From: Adineta steineri
Taxonomy: Eukaryota > Rotifera > Eurotatoria > Adinetida > Adinetidae
Length of the DNA stretch: 64,000 nucleotides
Assembly: GCA_905250115.1 (NCBI GenBank)
Contig: CAJNOI010000076.1
Span: forward strand, 1 to 64,000
Direction of reading: 5' to 3'
The notes under the pieces were generated by a model that was given only the letters and a program-made list of their open reading frames with translations, made no database searches and was not told the DNA's origin. Below, piece by piece: positions 36,686-47,896 of this stretch. How positions within the stretch are numbered: position 1 is the first letter of the stretch; each line of letters starts with the position of its first letter. The position numbers and the translations under genes were made by a program.

Positions 36686-36775
36686 GAGGGTGTGTATGGG
36701 GGCGAGTGTGGGTTTGGGTGAAGGCGTAGGTGTCAAGAATGAATATTCGAACCCTAACCCACACATCCACCTTTG
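36686..36775. repeat. Second GT-rich inverted repeat with telomere-like motif
   Basis: GTGTGGGTTTGGGT at 36706-36719 pairs with the complementary arm AACCCTAACCCACAC at 36750-36764 with one mismatch; further G-rich and C-rich blocks extend both arms. Flanking sequence resembles the flanks of the 27662 hairpin: GAGGGTG on the left, TTCAACA then TTGAT on the right. The two are probably diverged copies of one unit. Confidence 0.55.
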
Positions 36776-36935
36776 ATCTTAATTTGTTCAACACATTGTA
36801 CAACTTGATCTCATGATAAATATTGAATATTTGCTTGTCCAAAATAGCTGATTGATCGCAAAAAATTGATATTTTTATTGAAGTAAGAATCAAGATAATT
36901 AATTGTTGCATGTAGAAATTTCACAAAAGATAATT

Positions 36936-37554
36936 TTAAAACTTCCTATTCATTAGATGATGAAAGTGATCATTTATATCGACAAGCTGCACCAAAATAT
37001 TGTGAATCAACTCGCTTTTGTAAGTTTTTTTAATGGACGTAATTATTCTGTGCAAATCGACACCTGTTGTATAACAACGTTGTAGTTCAAGGTTTTTTCT
37101 GTAAAGCCCAAATAATATATGCTGTAAAAAGCTCAATACACACGTAACCTCATCAAACTGGAAGAATTGTTTCATACCTAATAGACATTTATCATGACGA
37201 TTAAGGAAATACTTTTTCACACGTACATAGATTTCCACTAAACGTTCAAAGGATGAGTATAAACTCAACCATCTAAGTTTTATATGTTTCATGATCACCT
37301 GCAACAAAAAAGATATATGTAGAATTGTTGCTTGTTAGTAACAACATCATTCGAGAAATTTTTATTTTGTAATCTTGTTCATAGAAATCATAGTAGTCTT
37401 TTAATTCACTAATGCGTTTTTCAGAACGTGAAAAATGAGTATAGGTCGATAGTAAAATTTGTTCCACATTCATAGAGAATTCACAATGAGCATGCTTAAC
37501 AGCATTATGAGTTATATGCGAGTAGCAATTTCCTAAAAGTAAAAGGATCATCAA
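36936..37554 (-). pseudogene. hAT-type transposase-like gene fragment with a broken splice donor
   Basis: On the minus strand, an exon opening after an acceptor near 37536 reads NCYSHITHNAVKHAHCEFSM, then AHFSRS-type text (YTHFSRSEKRISELKDYYDF). It is followed by IKLRWLSLYSSFERLVEIY with YFLNRH, LSFLQHILF and LQRCYTTGVDLHRIITS. The RWLSL-ERL-YFL pattern is typical of domesticated or active hAT-family proteins with BED/ZMYM-like ends. The two parts are separated by about 65 nt ending in a good acceptor (gttgcag near 37292). The expected donor reads ATAAAA after TACAAA where GTAAAA would be needed. No N-terminal zinc finger or C-terminal dimerisation region was found. Most likely a dead fragment; a gene with an unusual intron is the alternative. 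Confidence 0.55.
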
Positions 37555-38253
37555 TGTGTCTTTTTCAAAAATTATTCATATTCAGTGATTTTTAACCATT
37601 CTATGTTAAATATTCCTTTTTCAACTTCTTTTTTTCGATTTATCGCTAAATAATATTTGTGATTAGAATGTTACTAATGCTTTCCTATCTTCATCTTTAA
37701 TCAATATGGCTATCATCAGCATCAGTCATTTTTTCCGCTAAATACAAATATTACAGCTGATTATATTCTTAACTAACAATGAACAATAGACAGAAGATTG
37801 TTTACAATGAATTGAAAGATTTGGATGATTGGTAGAAAATACTTCAGAAAGAAAAATATCCGTAAAGAATAGCCTCAACAAGTGGCGTATAGATTGGTCG
37901 TTTTTATTAACTATTAGAAATCCGGAATTACCATTTTATGAATTTCCATTATACAATAAAGACGACAATAAAAACAACAATATACATTACTAAGAATTCA
38001 TCGGATATGTATGAAATAATGATTTATTAGAACTGAAATTGAGTTAAAAATGAAAAGCAGATAATATTTTAAAAAGCAGAAAAAAGTGAAAAAGCAGAAA
38101 CGACAGAAAAAAAAGCAGAGAATTTTTGTTAAAATTTTTAATATAGAGTGAAGATAAATGTTAGTCTGTATTGTGTAATGTTTTATAGGAGTAATATATT
38201 TAGTAGAGTAGTAAAATGTTAATGAATAGATAAAGGTTAGTCATCGGTAAGAC
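37555..38253. other. Spacer with possible further hAT remnants
   Basis: Short coding-like scraps on the minus strand (for example EVEKGIFNIEWLKI near 37590-37630) could belong to the hAT-like fragment, but the frames are broken. A purine-rich AAGCAG repeat lies at 38055-38120. No gene called. Confidence 0.35.
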
Positions 38254-39300
38254 TTAACAATGCAAGAGAACGCCGACGTTATTCGAATTCTCATTTGCAA
38301 CAATAATATCAGGTTTGTTGTCACTATTCACATCGATGACTGCTACTGATCTGGGAGCATCACCAACTGCGTAAATAGTTTGAGCATTAAAAGTACCACT
38401 GCCTGTGTTAAGAAGAACACCGACGGTGGCCGAACCATAGTTTGCAACAACAATATCGCGATTATTGTCGCTATTCACATCGACGACTACTACTGAACTT
38501 GGATTAATACCAACTGGGTAAGCATTTTGAGCATTAAAGGTGCCGTTGCCTGCGTTGAAAAGAACACTGACGGTGTTATCGACATAGTTTGCAACAATAA
38601 TATCAGGTTTATTGTCGCTATTCACATCGACGACTGCTACTGAATATGGGTTAGTTCCAACTGCGTAAGTAATTTGATTATTAAAGGTACCGTTGCCTGC
38701 ATTGAGAAGAACGCCGACGTTATTCAGACCAGAGTTTGCAACAATGATATCTGGTTTATTGTCACTATTCACATCGACGACTGCTACTGATATTGGACTA
38801 GTACCAACTGGGTAAGCAGTTTGAGCATTAAAGGTGCCGTTGCCAACGTTCAGAAGAACATCGGCGTTGTTCGAACCAACGTTTGCAACAATAATATCGG
38901 GTTTATTGTCGCTATTCACATCGACGACTACTACTGAATATGGTCTACCATCAGTTGCGTAAGCATTTTGTGCATTAAAGGTGCCATTGCCTCTGTTGAG
39001 AAGAACACTGACGGAATTCGCACCCTCATTTGCAGCAATAATATCGGGTTTATTATCACTATTCACATCGACGACTGCTACTCCTTGAGGGTAACTAACA
39101 ACTGCGTAAGTAGTTTGAACCTTAAAAGTGCCATTGCCTGCGTTGAGAAGAACGCTGACGGTGCTATCGCCATAGTTTGCAACAACAATATCGGGTTTAT
39201 TGTCGCTATTCACATCGGCGACTGCTACTGACCATGGGTAAGCACCACTTGCGTAAGTAGTTTGATTAAGAAACATATTATTGCAAGCTATTGAATGCAA
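38254..39300 (-). CDS. Tandem FG-GAP/VCBS repeat protein, N-terminus uncertain
   Basis: The protein is built almost entirely from seven copies of a roughly 47-residue FG-GAP/VCBS repeat (integrin-alpha-like propeller blade). Each copy carries a calcium-loop DVNSDNKPDI (D-x-N-x-D-x-x-x-D) and a VLLNAGNGTFxxQ turn. The DNA is a tandem array with a 141-bp unit. Such repeats bind calcium and often mediate adhesion or sugar contacts outside cells. They are common in bacteria and greatly amplified in bdelloids, where foreign origin has been proposed. There is no signal peptide. The frame is open upstream to about 39356 without an ATG; the first in-frame ATG is in NNMFLNQTTY near 39276. So either a first exon is missing (perhaps in or beyond the gap) or this is a 5'-truncated copy. 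The last repeat ends abruptly in VGVLLHC. GC is higher than in the neighbours. Confidence 0.75.
   Translation of the reverse strand: MHSIACNNMFLNQTTYASGAYPWSVAVADVNSDNKPDIVVANYGDSTVSVLLNAGNGTFKVQTTYAVVSYPQGVAVVDVNSDNKPDIIAANEGANSVSVLLNRGNGTFNAQNAYATDGRPYSVVVVDVNSDNKPDIIVANVGSNNADVLLNVGNGTFNAQTAYPVGTSPISVAVVDVNSDNKPDIIVANSGLNNVGVLLNAGNGTFNNQITYAVGTNPYSVAVVDVNSDNKPDIIVANYVDNTVSVLFNAGNGTFNAQNAYPVGINPSSVVVVDVNSDNNRDIVVANYGSATVGVLLNTGSGTFNAQTIYAVGDAPRSVAVIDVNSDNKPDIIVANENSNNVGVLLHC
38272..39240. repeat. 141-bp tandem repeat array encoding FG-GAP blades
   Basis: Seven imperfect units. The sentence around TTGTCGCTATTCACATCGAC recurs every 141 bp. This is the DNA-level view of the protein repeats and a likely cause of assembly difficulty nearby. 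Confidence 0.75.
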
Positions 39301-39959
39301 AACATTTAGTCTTACATCTGTACTGGCATATACACAGTATTCAATCGTCGTATTTTATTCAGTGTTTAAGAATTTAATCTAATTGAACATAATTTATTCG
39401 AACAGATCATGTCACTGAATTTTGGGCAATTTCAAATACTCTAGGCCACAACTAAAGTCAATTTTTGACGATTCTGTCTATCCCTACGTGAAATCGTCTC
39501 GTAAATTTGAAAAACCAACGAAGTCATCGCACTCTACTTAAAACTTGTGCTCCCTTTAATAAAGTTTCATGATATCCTCGACTAAGAGGACGCAGAATAC
39601 TTTCTAAGCAGAATTCAGAATTCTATACATTTATCTAGAACTTCATTTAACATATATATCATTCCTTTTTTCAATTGCACTATGGTATGAAATATTATAA
39701 ACGATATGATAATTTTGTATCATATAGACCAACCATATGTCTACGAAATGCTAAATTCTACTTTTCAAGCATTCTATAATTGTCAGTACGCTCTCACCCT
39801 ATTCTTGTTCTCGTCGAGAACAGCTCAACATAAATAAGTTATCTATTTGGGTTATTGCGGGTTTGTTTTTCAGTGTTTGGCATAGGTATGCACGGAGTTA
39901 ATATCGGAATTACTTCAGAGTCTACTAGATGTTGTACCATTAAACTAAACTGAGCATTA
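39301..39959. other. 5' flank of the FG-GAP gene up to the assembly gap
   Basis: No supported gene. A minus open frame abuts the gap at 39839-39959 (ending in PMPNTEKQTRNNPNR) but is interrupted by it. Confidence 0.35.
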
Positions 39960-40278
39960 NNNNNNNNNNNNNNNNNNNNNNNNNNNNNNNNNNNNNNNNN
40001 NNNNNNNNNNNNNNNNNNNNNNNNNNNNNNNNNNNNNNNNNNNNNNNNNNNNNNNNNNNNNNNNNNNNNNNNNNNNNNNNNNNNNNNNNNNNNNNNNNNN
40101 NNNNNNNNNNNNNNNNNNNNNNNNNNNNNNNNNNNNNNNNNNNNNNNNNNNNNNNNNNNNNNNNNNNNNNNNNNNNNNNNNNNNNNNNNNNNNNNNNNNN
40201 NNNNNNNNNNNNNNNNNNNNNNNNNNNNNNNNNNNNNNNNNNNNNNNNNNNNNNNNNNNNNNNNNNNNNNNNNNNNNN
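39960..40278. other. Assembly gap (319 N)
   Basis: Run of N. Any open frame crossing it is artificial. It lies between the FG-GAP array and the 3' end of the PARP gene. Confidence 1.
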
Positions 40279-40395
40279 AAAAAAACAACAAATGTGTACT
40301 GTTCTAAACATATTCTCTTCATATTACTAACATCATCCGAAGAAAAAGAAAAAAAACAATAACAGTTTTGAGCAAAACAACAAAATAAATCAAGT

Positions 40396-43300
40396 TTAGA
40401 AAATAGCACTTTGATAAGCAATTAGATATTCTGGTAAAACTTGTGCATCATGATGAGTAACAAATACTTCAGGTGATAACGTATCATTGACTAATGAATC
40501 ATAACCGGGTGGACATGTTTTCATTGATGCATCACCACGTGTATATCGTCCTACTAAAACTTTGCAAATAAATAAAAAACGTACGGGTGGTTTCGATGGC
40601 GTTTGTTGTTGTGAAAGAATTGAATTTGTTTCGAAATTTTTTGCTAATAATGTTGCTGTTCGATCGATATCGATTGCTTTACAATAAAAATGACAACCAT
40701 GACCATAAGCTGAAACTAAAATTAAATAAAAAATTCAATATTTTTATTTGCCAATTTTCGTTTTATATTTTACAAGCTGAATCAGTATGTGATCGATTGA
40801 ATCCATGAGCACACATATCATCAATAAGATTAACTTGTGCCAAACGATAAAGAATACGTTCATTCGCTTGTGATCGTGCAGCAAAATTATCTTTATGAGT
40901 CATGTATTGTTGAAACATACGTGGATTTTGTATACGATGAATCTATTTGAAATAAAAATTCATATAGAATACCAAGTTTTCTTTTTCGAAAAAAACCTAC
41001 TTCAATAAGCCATGGTTCTGGTAACATATGTGGTAATTTAAGTAATTTTTGAATTTCATTATTAGCTTCTAAAATAAAATCGAAAGTTTTTTATTCTATT
41101 TTATTTTTAATAATTCAGACATACTCCATTCAAATAAATTTTCTCGTCTACCAAGTAATATACGATCCCATGGTTTTGTCATTGGTGTCCAATATGGTGG
41201 AAGTTGTATAGATTGAGGATCTATGTATAATAAAATAGATAATAATAAGAAAGAAAATAATTTTTTTTTGTTACTTTTAAAATCTCGTCGTTCAATTTTA
41301 ACATCTGTCGAATGTAAATTTGGATTATTTCCATGAATAATTTCAATCATTTTATCCAAATCAAATGTACGAATATGACCTGTATGATCTTTTAAATTGA
41401 CTAATCCTCTTTGTTTTTGTAAATAACATTTTTCTAATTGTTGTTTAATTATTTCACCAAATGCAACTGGTCTATTTGTTATCGCATCATAATAAATCCA
41501 TTGTGTTGAATATTGTATATCATCTAGTGCACGTCGTGCAGAAATTAAACATAAATCATTAATAAGTTTTTCAATTTGAATAAAATCTCCTGAAAGACCT
41601 TCCAATTCAATAATATTGTTCGCTTGATCAATTTTACATGAAACATGACATGTATTACATTCCTTTTGTAGTACAGCAATCTAAAATTAAGTTTCATTAA
41701 AATAAATATCCGAAGTACTGAAATCCCGCTTAGCGCTTTCTCGTAGAAATGCATAGGTAATCTTATACTCAAGAATGTTTTTTTGACCCTGCAGATACAC
41801 ACTCAAGAAATCAGATAATTTCTTATTTGTTTACGTACATCTTGTTCAGTAAATAGATGAATATCATGATTATGTATTTTTCTTGTTGAATATTTTTGTT
41901 CTTCAAATTCTTTGATTAATTTTTGTGCTTTAGTTGTATTTTCCGATGAACGACTGATTATTTTCAAATTAATTAAATAATCTAGATATAGAAACTTTAA
42001 ATAGATTTTTTTTTGTCTAATTTTAGTTTTACCATTCGGTCGATTATGATCAATACGTTGTTCAGTTGTAATCATACATGATGATGCCACTAAAAATAAA
42101 TCGATTAGAAAAGATAGAAATTCTATTTGATTCTATCATACTGCCTATACGTTGCATTTCATTTGATTTTGAATAATATCTACTGAGTATAGGTGATTTG
42201 ACAGGTAGAATAATTGTTGAAAGATACCCACGCATTTTTTCTATTCGATTTTTAACCATTTCAAATTTTTCTTGAAAACATTGAAAAAGTAATACATGAC
42301 GATGATGATAATAAACAAAATGTAATTCAGCTTCACGAAATATATCCAAATTTTCCATTTCATGAAAATCATTTTTAAATAAAGCAAATATTCCACTTGC
42401 CTAAAAAAATATTTTTCGAAACATAATAAGATATTCATATATTTTTACCTGTTCAGTTTCAATTACATCCGTTTCATAACGATTATCATCTAAAAATTTC
42501 GTTAATAATGTTTGTATTTGTTGTACATGTGCATGTAAACCATAAACTTGTATAATTGTATTGATTTTTCTTATTAATAAAGTTTTATTTATATCTTTAT
42601 GTTCAGATAATCTCTTATAAAATCCTGCCCAACGTTTTGTTCGCATTAAATCAGCTGATAATGCAATAGCAATATATGTAAAACGTGTATTTAATAATTG
42701 TAAAACCCGATCTTGTATTAAACTATTTATTTCTTTGATAGGTTGTTTATCACATGGAAATTCTAAATATGTTATTTGAAATTTTTTTTTCGATCGTCGA
42801 CAATAAATACATTGTTGTGGATTAGATTGTTGTTTCAAATGAAAATCAATCAGACGATATGTTGAACAAAATATTCGATTATAATTTGCATGATTAATAA
42901 GTTTAACTTGTGCTGTTGATTGTTGCATACGCATGACATTTGTTATAGTTGTTTGAGGAAAATTTTCATAGGATATTAATAAGGAATGTTTATGTGTTTG
43001 AAATGAATTAAGATAATGAAGACATTGTTGAACATTTGGTTTGATATTTCCATCAATAATTATTGTGTAAGTATCCGGTTGAAAATGAATATTTATCGAT
43101 GGAAATGAACGTCGAAGACGTAAACGAAATGTTTCATATAATCTTGGATTATGAATAAAACCACGACAATTTCTAGGTATAATTAAAGAATTGTATTCAT
43201 TGGCTTGAGATTGCGAACGAATATGTGGCACAGTTGGAACAATAGTTGGAGTAAGTGTATGCTAAAAAGATTTAGTCTTTTAATGTTTTTGATTAGCAGG

Positions 43301-46165
43301 TTTTGTACCTGTTCGATGATATTCATGTTGAGTTTTTCTTGTTGATGTTGTTTTCGTTTTTTGGATTTTTTTGAAACGGGAACTTGTTTACCACCAGCTT
43401 TAATATCATGCCAATCATCATGTTCATTTGCATCATGTCCATTTTCTTCATGATGTTCCTCACCAGCGACAACAATACACGGTTTAAGATCATCATCAAG
43501 ATAAACATGTGGTAATCGTTGTGTAGGAAAATTAAGAACATGTGTTGTACCATCATTATCATCTTCTTCGTTGTCATTCGCTGAATCCGGTGTTGGTTCA
43601 GGTTGGTCTTAAAATAAAATTAAAAAAAAACATCTGTTTAAAATAAATTTAATCATACCTTTATTATCGTTATTATTCATATTTTTTTTCTTTTTATTTT
43701 TTCGATGACGTTTTTTTTTATTTGATTTTGTTTCTATTGATAGTAATAAATCGGAATCAATATTTGATATGGGTGATGATGTATCATCATCTCGTTGTTG
43801 ATTATCTTTTCGTTTATTTTGATTTATAGCAGTTTGTTTTTTTAATGATGAAAGTAAACGAAATTTATCTGGATTACGTTGTTTTTCAACACGAAATTGT
43901 GTATAATCAAGAAATGCTAATGCAAAACGACGACTTTTTATAGTAACAATATAATCATCACCATATAATAGTGAATGAGGTGCATCAATAGCATTTGTAT
44001 TATTACTTGCTTCTTCCATTTCACTTAATGATGACATTAAATTTTTCGCTGCACTACGAAGAAATTCCATATCACCATTATTATCAATGGATTCATCAAG
44101 AAATAAATCATTATCATCAAATTCTGATGGTAAATCATGAAAATCATCATCACTTGCTTGGATATCATTATCAATATTTTCAATATTATCATCTTCACCA
44201 ACATCATCATGATTGGAAATTATAGTTTCAGGTGTTTTTAATAGAGAAATTTCTTCTTCAGCTTGAATTTCCGAAGGAATATCTACAATTTATAATAACA
44301 AAAAATTTTGATTTACAAAAAAATTTCAATATAAACCTATTTGTTCGTTTGTTATTACAGGTAATAATGGTTCAATTTTTTCAGGTAATTCAATATTCTG
44401 TATTACTTCCGTCTCCTTTATCGAAGGTGTTAAAGAATTTTTCATAGATTCAAATTCCATTTGACGTCGTTGTAGATAATTATCTAGATGTTGTTGAGAA
44501 TAGATATCGATATAAATTGGTGTCATTCGTATAGAATCATTCAATGATGTTTTAATTGAACGCATTAAATCTAAAGAATATCGATAGATTAATTTTTCAG
44601 TTACACATTTATAATATATTTACCATCATGAGAAAAAAAATGTACAAACGCACAAAATGGATAAGTTTTAATATGAAAAATTTTTTCATTTGAAAATAAT
44701 TTTTTAATATCATATTCATGATCATATTCAATAAATAATGTTTCCGGATGATATAATTGAATACATTTTATTGCTAATCCATGACATTCAGGATAATTTC
44801 GGACATTTGATAAAATTTTCGAAAAATCTTTAAATAAAATTATAAACACAAAAGATATTTTTTATTTGACCTTACCAATATCTTCATTATATTCAACAAG
44901 AATTGTCTTTTGATCATTTTGATAAAATTCAAAACGATTTATTTTATATGGCATTGATACAGTATTAATATATAATGGAATATGAGTGATTTCAATAGAT
45001 ATATTTGAAAGACATATATGACGCATATCAATAGTACGTTGAAGAAGACGAGGTGTAAATGTAAATGATTGAAATGTTATAGGACCATGACGAATAACTC
45101 GTTCAGTAACTACGAAAAAAATTAAAACAATAGAATTTTTTTTCATTTTATGATAAAATTTCTTACTATCTAAATTTTGATAAAATACTTGAGCAATACC
45201 TAAATGTTGATAAGTAGTATGTGTGCGTAATGGACCACCATTCGATTTGCCTTGATTACTAAAAACTACTTCAACAAAATGACTTTGAATATCTTTTAAT
45301 GGTGTCCAACGTATCTGAAGACCTTTGTCAGCTAAAAAAAACATAAAAACTGTAAATTTCTTCTAATTTCTTATGAATACATACGAATATGATTTTTTGT
45401 TTGTTGTACAGGGAGTATTTTTGAAGTTAAATTTGTTCGATTATTAGTTTTCCAAGATGAATTTCCATTAATATGAGGAGTAGCTGGTAATCGCCAAGCA
45501 TTTGGTGCAGTAGGACAAGTTGATGATGTTGTTGAATTATTATTATTAATTGATGACGAAGATGGAGTCGGTTGGGAATTTTTCGATGATGACATATTTG
45601 ATGTATTATAATTTAATAGATGTTTCTGAAAAACAAAAATTCAATTTAAATAAATATATATATGCATATATTTTACTTTTGATTGACAATAAACTCTAAA
45701 AGCTTTTGTTAATACATCTAAATCCAGACTAGTTAATGATCCAAGAATTGTTTTATGTATTCTTTCAATTAATAGATGTGGATATGGACAATTTGATGAA
45801 CGACGACATGAATTTGTGTAGAAATAATCATAACATACATGTAAATTTGAACATATTTCACCATTATTTTGACATGTATTATCAAAATAATTATTTCGAC
45901 ATATTTCAAACTAAAAAAATAAAATTTTGTCTTATAAGAAATAATTAAAATTTCGAATACAAACAGGCATAAAGAATTCAATACGGTTTCGATCACGACT
46001 AATTTTAAATATTTCCATATAATTTTTAACACTAGCAAGTACATGTTTAGAATTTGTACATAAATGTTGTTCAAGACAATAATCAGATAAAATCGGAACT
46101 TCAAATAGACATGTTTGTTGTTCAAAACATAATCGTAAAATTGTATTAACTATATTAATATCCAT
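40396..46165 (-). CDS. PARP-family protein with ZAP-type CCCH N-terminus, WWE and degenerate ADP-ribosyltransferase domain
   Basis: Large minus-strand gene, roughly 17 exons with introns of about 50 nt. Residues 1-67 (MDINIVNTILRLCFEQQTCL) resemble the winged-helix start of ZAP/PARP13 and PARP12. Then come FEIC and two CCCH fingers: C-x8-C-x6-C-x3-H, then the canonical C-x8-C-x5-C-x3-H (CYDYFYTNSC, CPYPH; about 45900-45790). A Ser/Asn linker, an RRM-like segment (about 44850-44600), acidic and Lys-rich stretches (44290-43330) and KH-like segments (TYTIIIDGNIKPNVQQCL; NIIELEGLSGDFIQIEKLI) follow. A WWE domain lies near 41540-41290 (TQWIYYD, QQLEKCYLQ, RTFDLDKM). The transferase domain contains HRIQNPRMFQQYMTHKD, AHGFNRSH, AYGHGCHF and LPEYLIAYQ. 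Where active PARPs have H-Y-E/I/L, this reads R (LYRLA for LYHGT), H (GCHF for GTYF) and L, so NAD binding and catalysis are probably lost, as in PARP13. Likely RNA-binding and possibly antiviral; that role is inferred. Confidence 0.8.
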
Positions 46166-46838
46166 AAGTTGTTGTTTTTCTTCTTATTATTAAATTTTAT
46201 CTTAAAATAAAAGATTTTTTTTTAATATAATTAAATAATCTTGAATTTAATATATAAGTTTACTGTTCTGTTCTGTTGTTCAATTTCAAGAGGAGAAATG
46301 AAGAATTTTATTTTAACCAATGCGGTTTTGATATTTAGAAATGTCGCTATCAAACAATAGAGATTAATAGATTTCTACTTTTAATTATTCTTATCAGTTT
46401 AGTAAAATGAAAGTATATGACAGCTATAGAACAGCCATGATCGATTACTTACTAGTCACTCAAATGATGCTTTTTATTCTGTCCTTTCGTTAATGGACAT
46501 ATATAGCTACCTTATTCCAAATAGTAGATAAAAGAAAGTAAGTTTAGTTTTTATCGTCAATAAAAACTACAGAATTTTGACAAAAAAAAGACAATGAGAA
46601 TAGTGTTTCAGTCATGATATTTTTTTAATGAAAAACAATAATATGAGCAAATGACGACGTATGAAATAAGAACCACAGGATAAAAATAATAACATAGAAT
46701 CATATTTCTACATAATGATATAATTTGATCTCGTAATTTCCTATACAAAAAAGATCTCATTATCAAACCGTATTATATTAACAAGTATTAAAAATAGATA
46801 CAAGTGAAAATTTTGTAAATTCAATTTTTTAGTTTATT
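46166..46838. promoter_or_regulatory. Divergent promoter region between PARP-like and nucleoside hydrolase genes
   Basis: 673 bp between two divergent starts. AT-rich, no TATA or known site identified. Possible shared regulation is inferred from orientation only. Confidence 0.35.
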
Positions 46839-47896
46839 ATGACATCATCATCAGTAACTCCATTAAAATTAGTTATCGACTGTGATCCCGGTATTGATGA
46901 TTGTCATGCACTAATGATGGCTTTATCATATCCTAACGTTCAAATTCTTGGTATAAGTATTGTTGCTGGCAATACATCACTTGTCAATGGTATTCATAAT
47001 GTTCATTATGTTTTACATTTATTCAATCGCAAAGATATTCCTGTTTTTCGTGGAGCTGATCGAGCACTTGATGGTAGTCAAAAATATGCTCCGCATATAC
47101 ATGGTGAAGATGGTTTTGGTAATATAATTCAAGATCAAAATATTGAAATCGATTTATTAAGTAATGAACCATCAGCTGTAGCTCTTGTACGTTTAGCTCG
47201 AGAGAATCGTGGTGAAATTGTTATAGCTGCTATAGGACCATTAACAAATATATATCTTGCACATCGTCTTGATCCGGAATTTAATCGAAATATAAAATCT
47301 ATTTATATGATGGGTGGAAATTGTACAATTCCAAGATTTAATACACTTTCTAGTAAATGAAAATTTTCTAATAAAAAGACAAATGAAAAATTGATTTCAA
47401 TTATTTAGTTGGTATTGAATTCAATTTTGCTGTTGATCCATTAGCTGCTGCACGTGTTTTAGAAGAATTTCAAACAATAAAAAGAATTATAACATTTGAA
47501 TTAACATGTATGGCAACAATATCATTTGAAAAACTCGATAAAGAATATTTTCCATTAAAACAAAATCCGAATAATTATAAAGCTCGTTTATTTGCCGATG
47601 TTTCACAATTTTTAATTGATTTTATTAAAGTATCTGTTGATAAATATGAACTTTTTACAGGATTAAATTCATGTGATGCTGTTTGTATGGCCTGTATATT
47701 AGATGAATCAGTAATACAAGAAACTAAACGTGTTTATGCATGTGTTGAACCATTTGGATCAATAGCATCTGGACATATGATTTCAGATTGGTATGAACAT
47801 TTCAAACGAGAACCAAACGTTGAGATTATTTCAAATATTGATATGGAAAAATTTGAAAAACTTTTTCGTTTATGTGTTGAAGATTTTTCAATATGA
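46839..47896 (+). CDS. Inosine-uridine-preferring nucleoside hydrolase
   Basis: Hydrolyses the N-glycosidic bond of ribonucleosides for base salvage. Two exons (46839-47352, 47409-47896) join with A + TT = Ile to 333 residues, the usual family length. The N-terminal calcium/ribose-binding signature is intact (VIDCDPGIDD). Further family marks are SIVAGNTSL, the HGEDGFGN loop, AIGPLTNIYLA, IYMMGGN and EFNFAVDPLAA. The C-terminal active-site segment reads LNSCDAVCMACIL: the calcium-binding Asp is kept, while a Cys stands where parasite enzymes have the proton-donating His, as is common in animal homologues. Probably cytosolic; no signal peptide. Animals vary in having this enzyme, so either vertical descent or transfer is possible. 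Confidence 0.9.

Noticed and set aside
39839-40421. Minus frames crossing the N gap
   Set aside because: Mostly unknown residues; length is artificial.
43995-44225. Plus frames rich in His/Tyr antisense to the PARP-like gene
   Set aside because: Shadow of the acidic Asp/Asn-rich coding region on the other strand.
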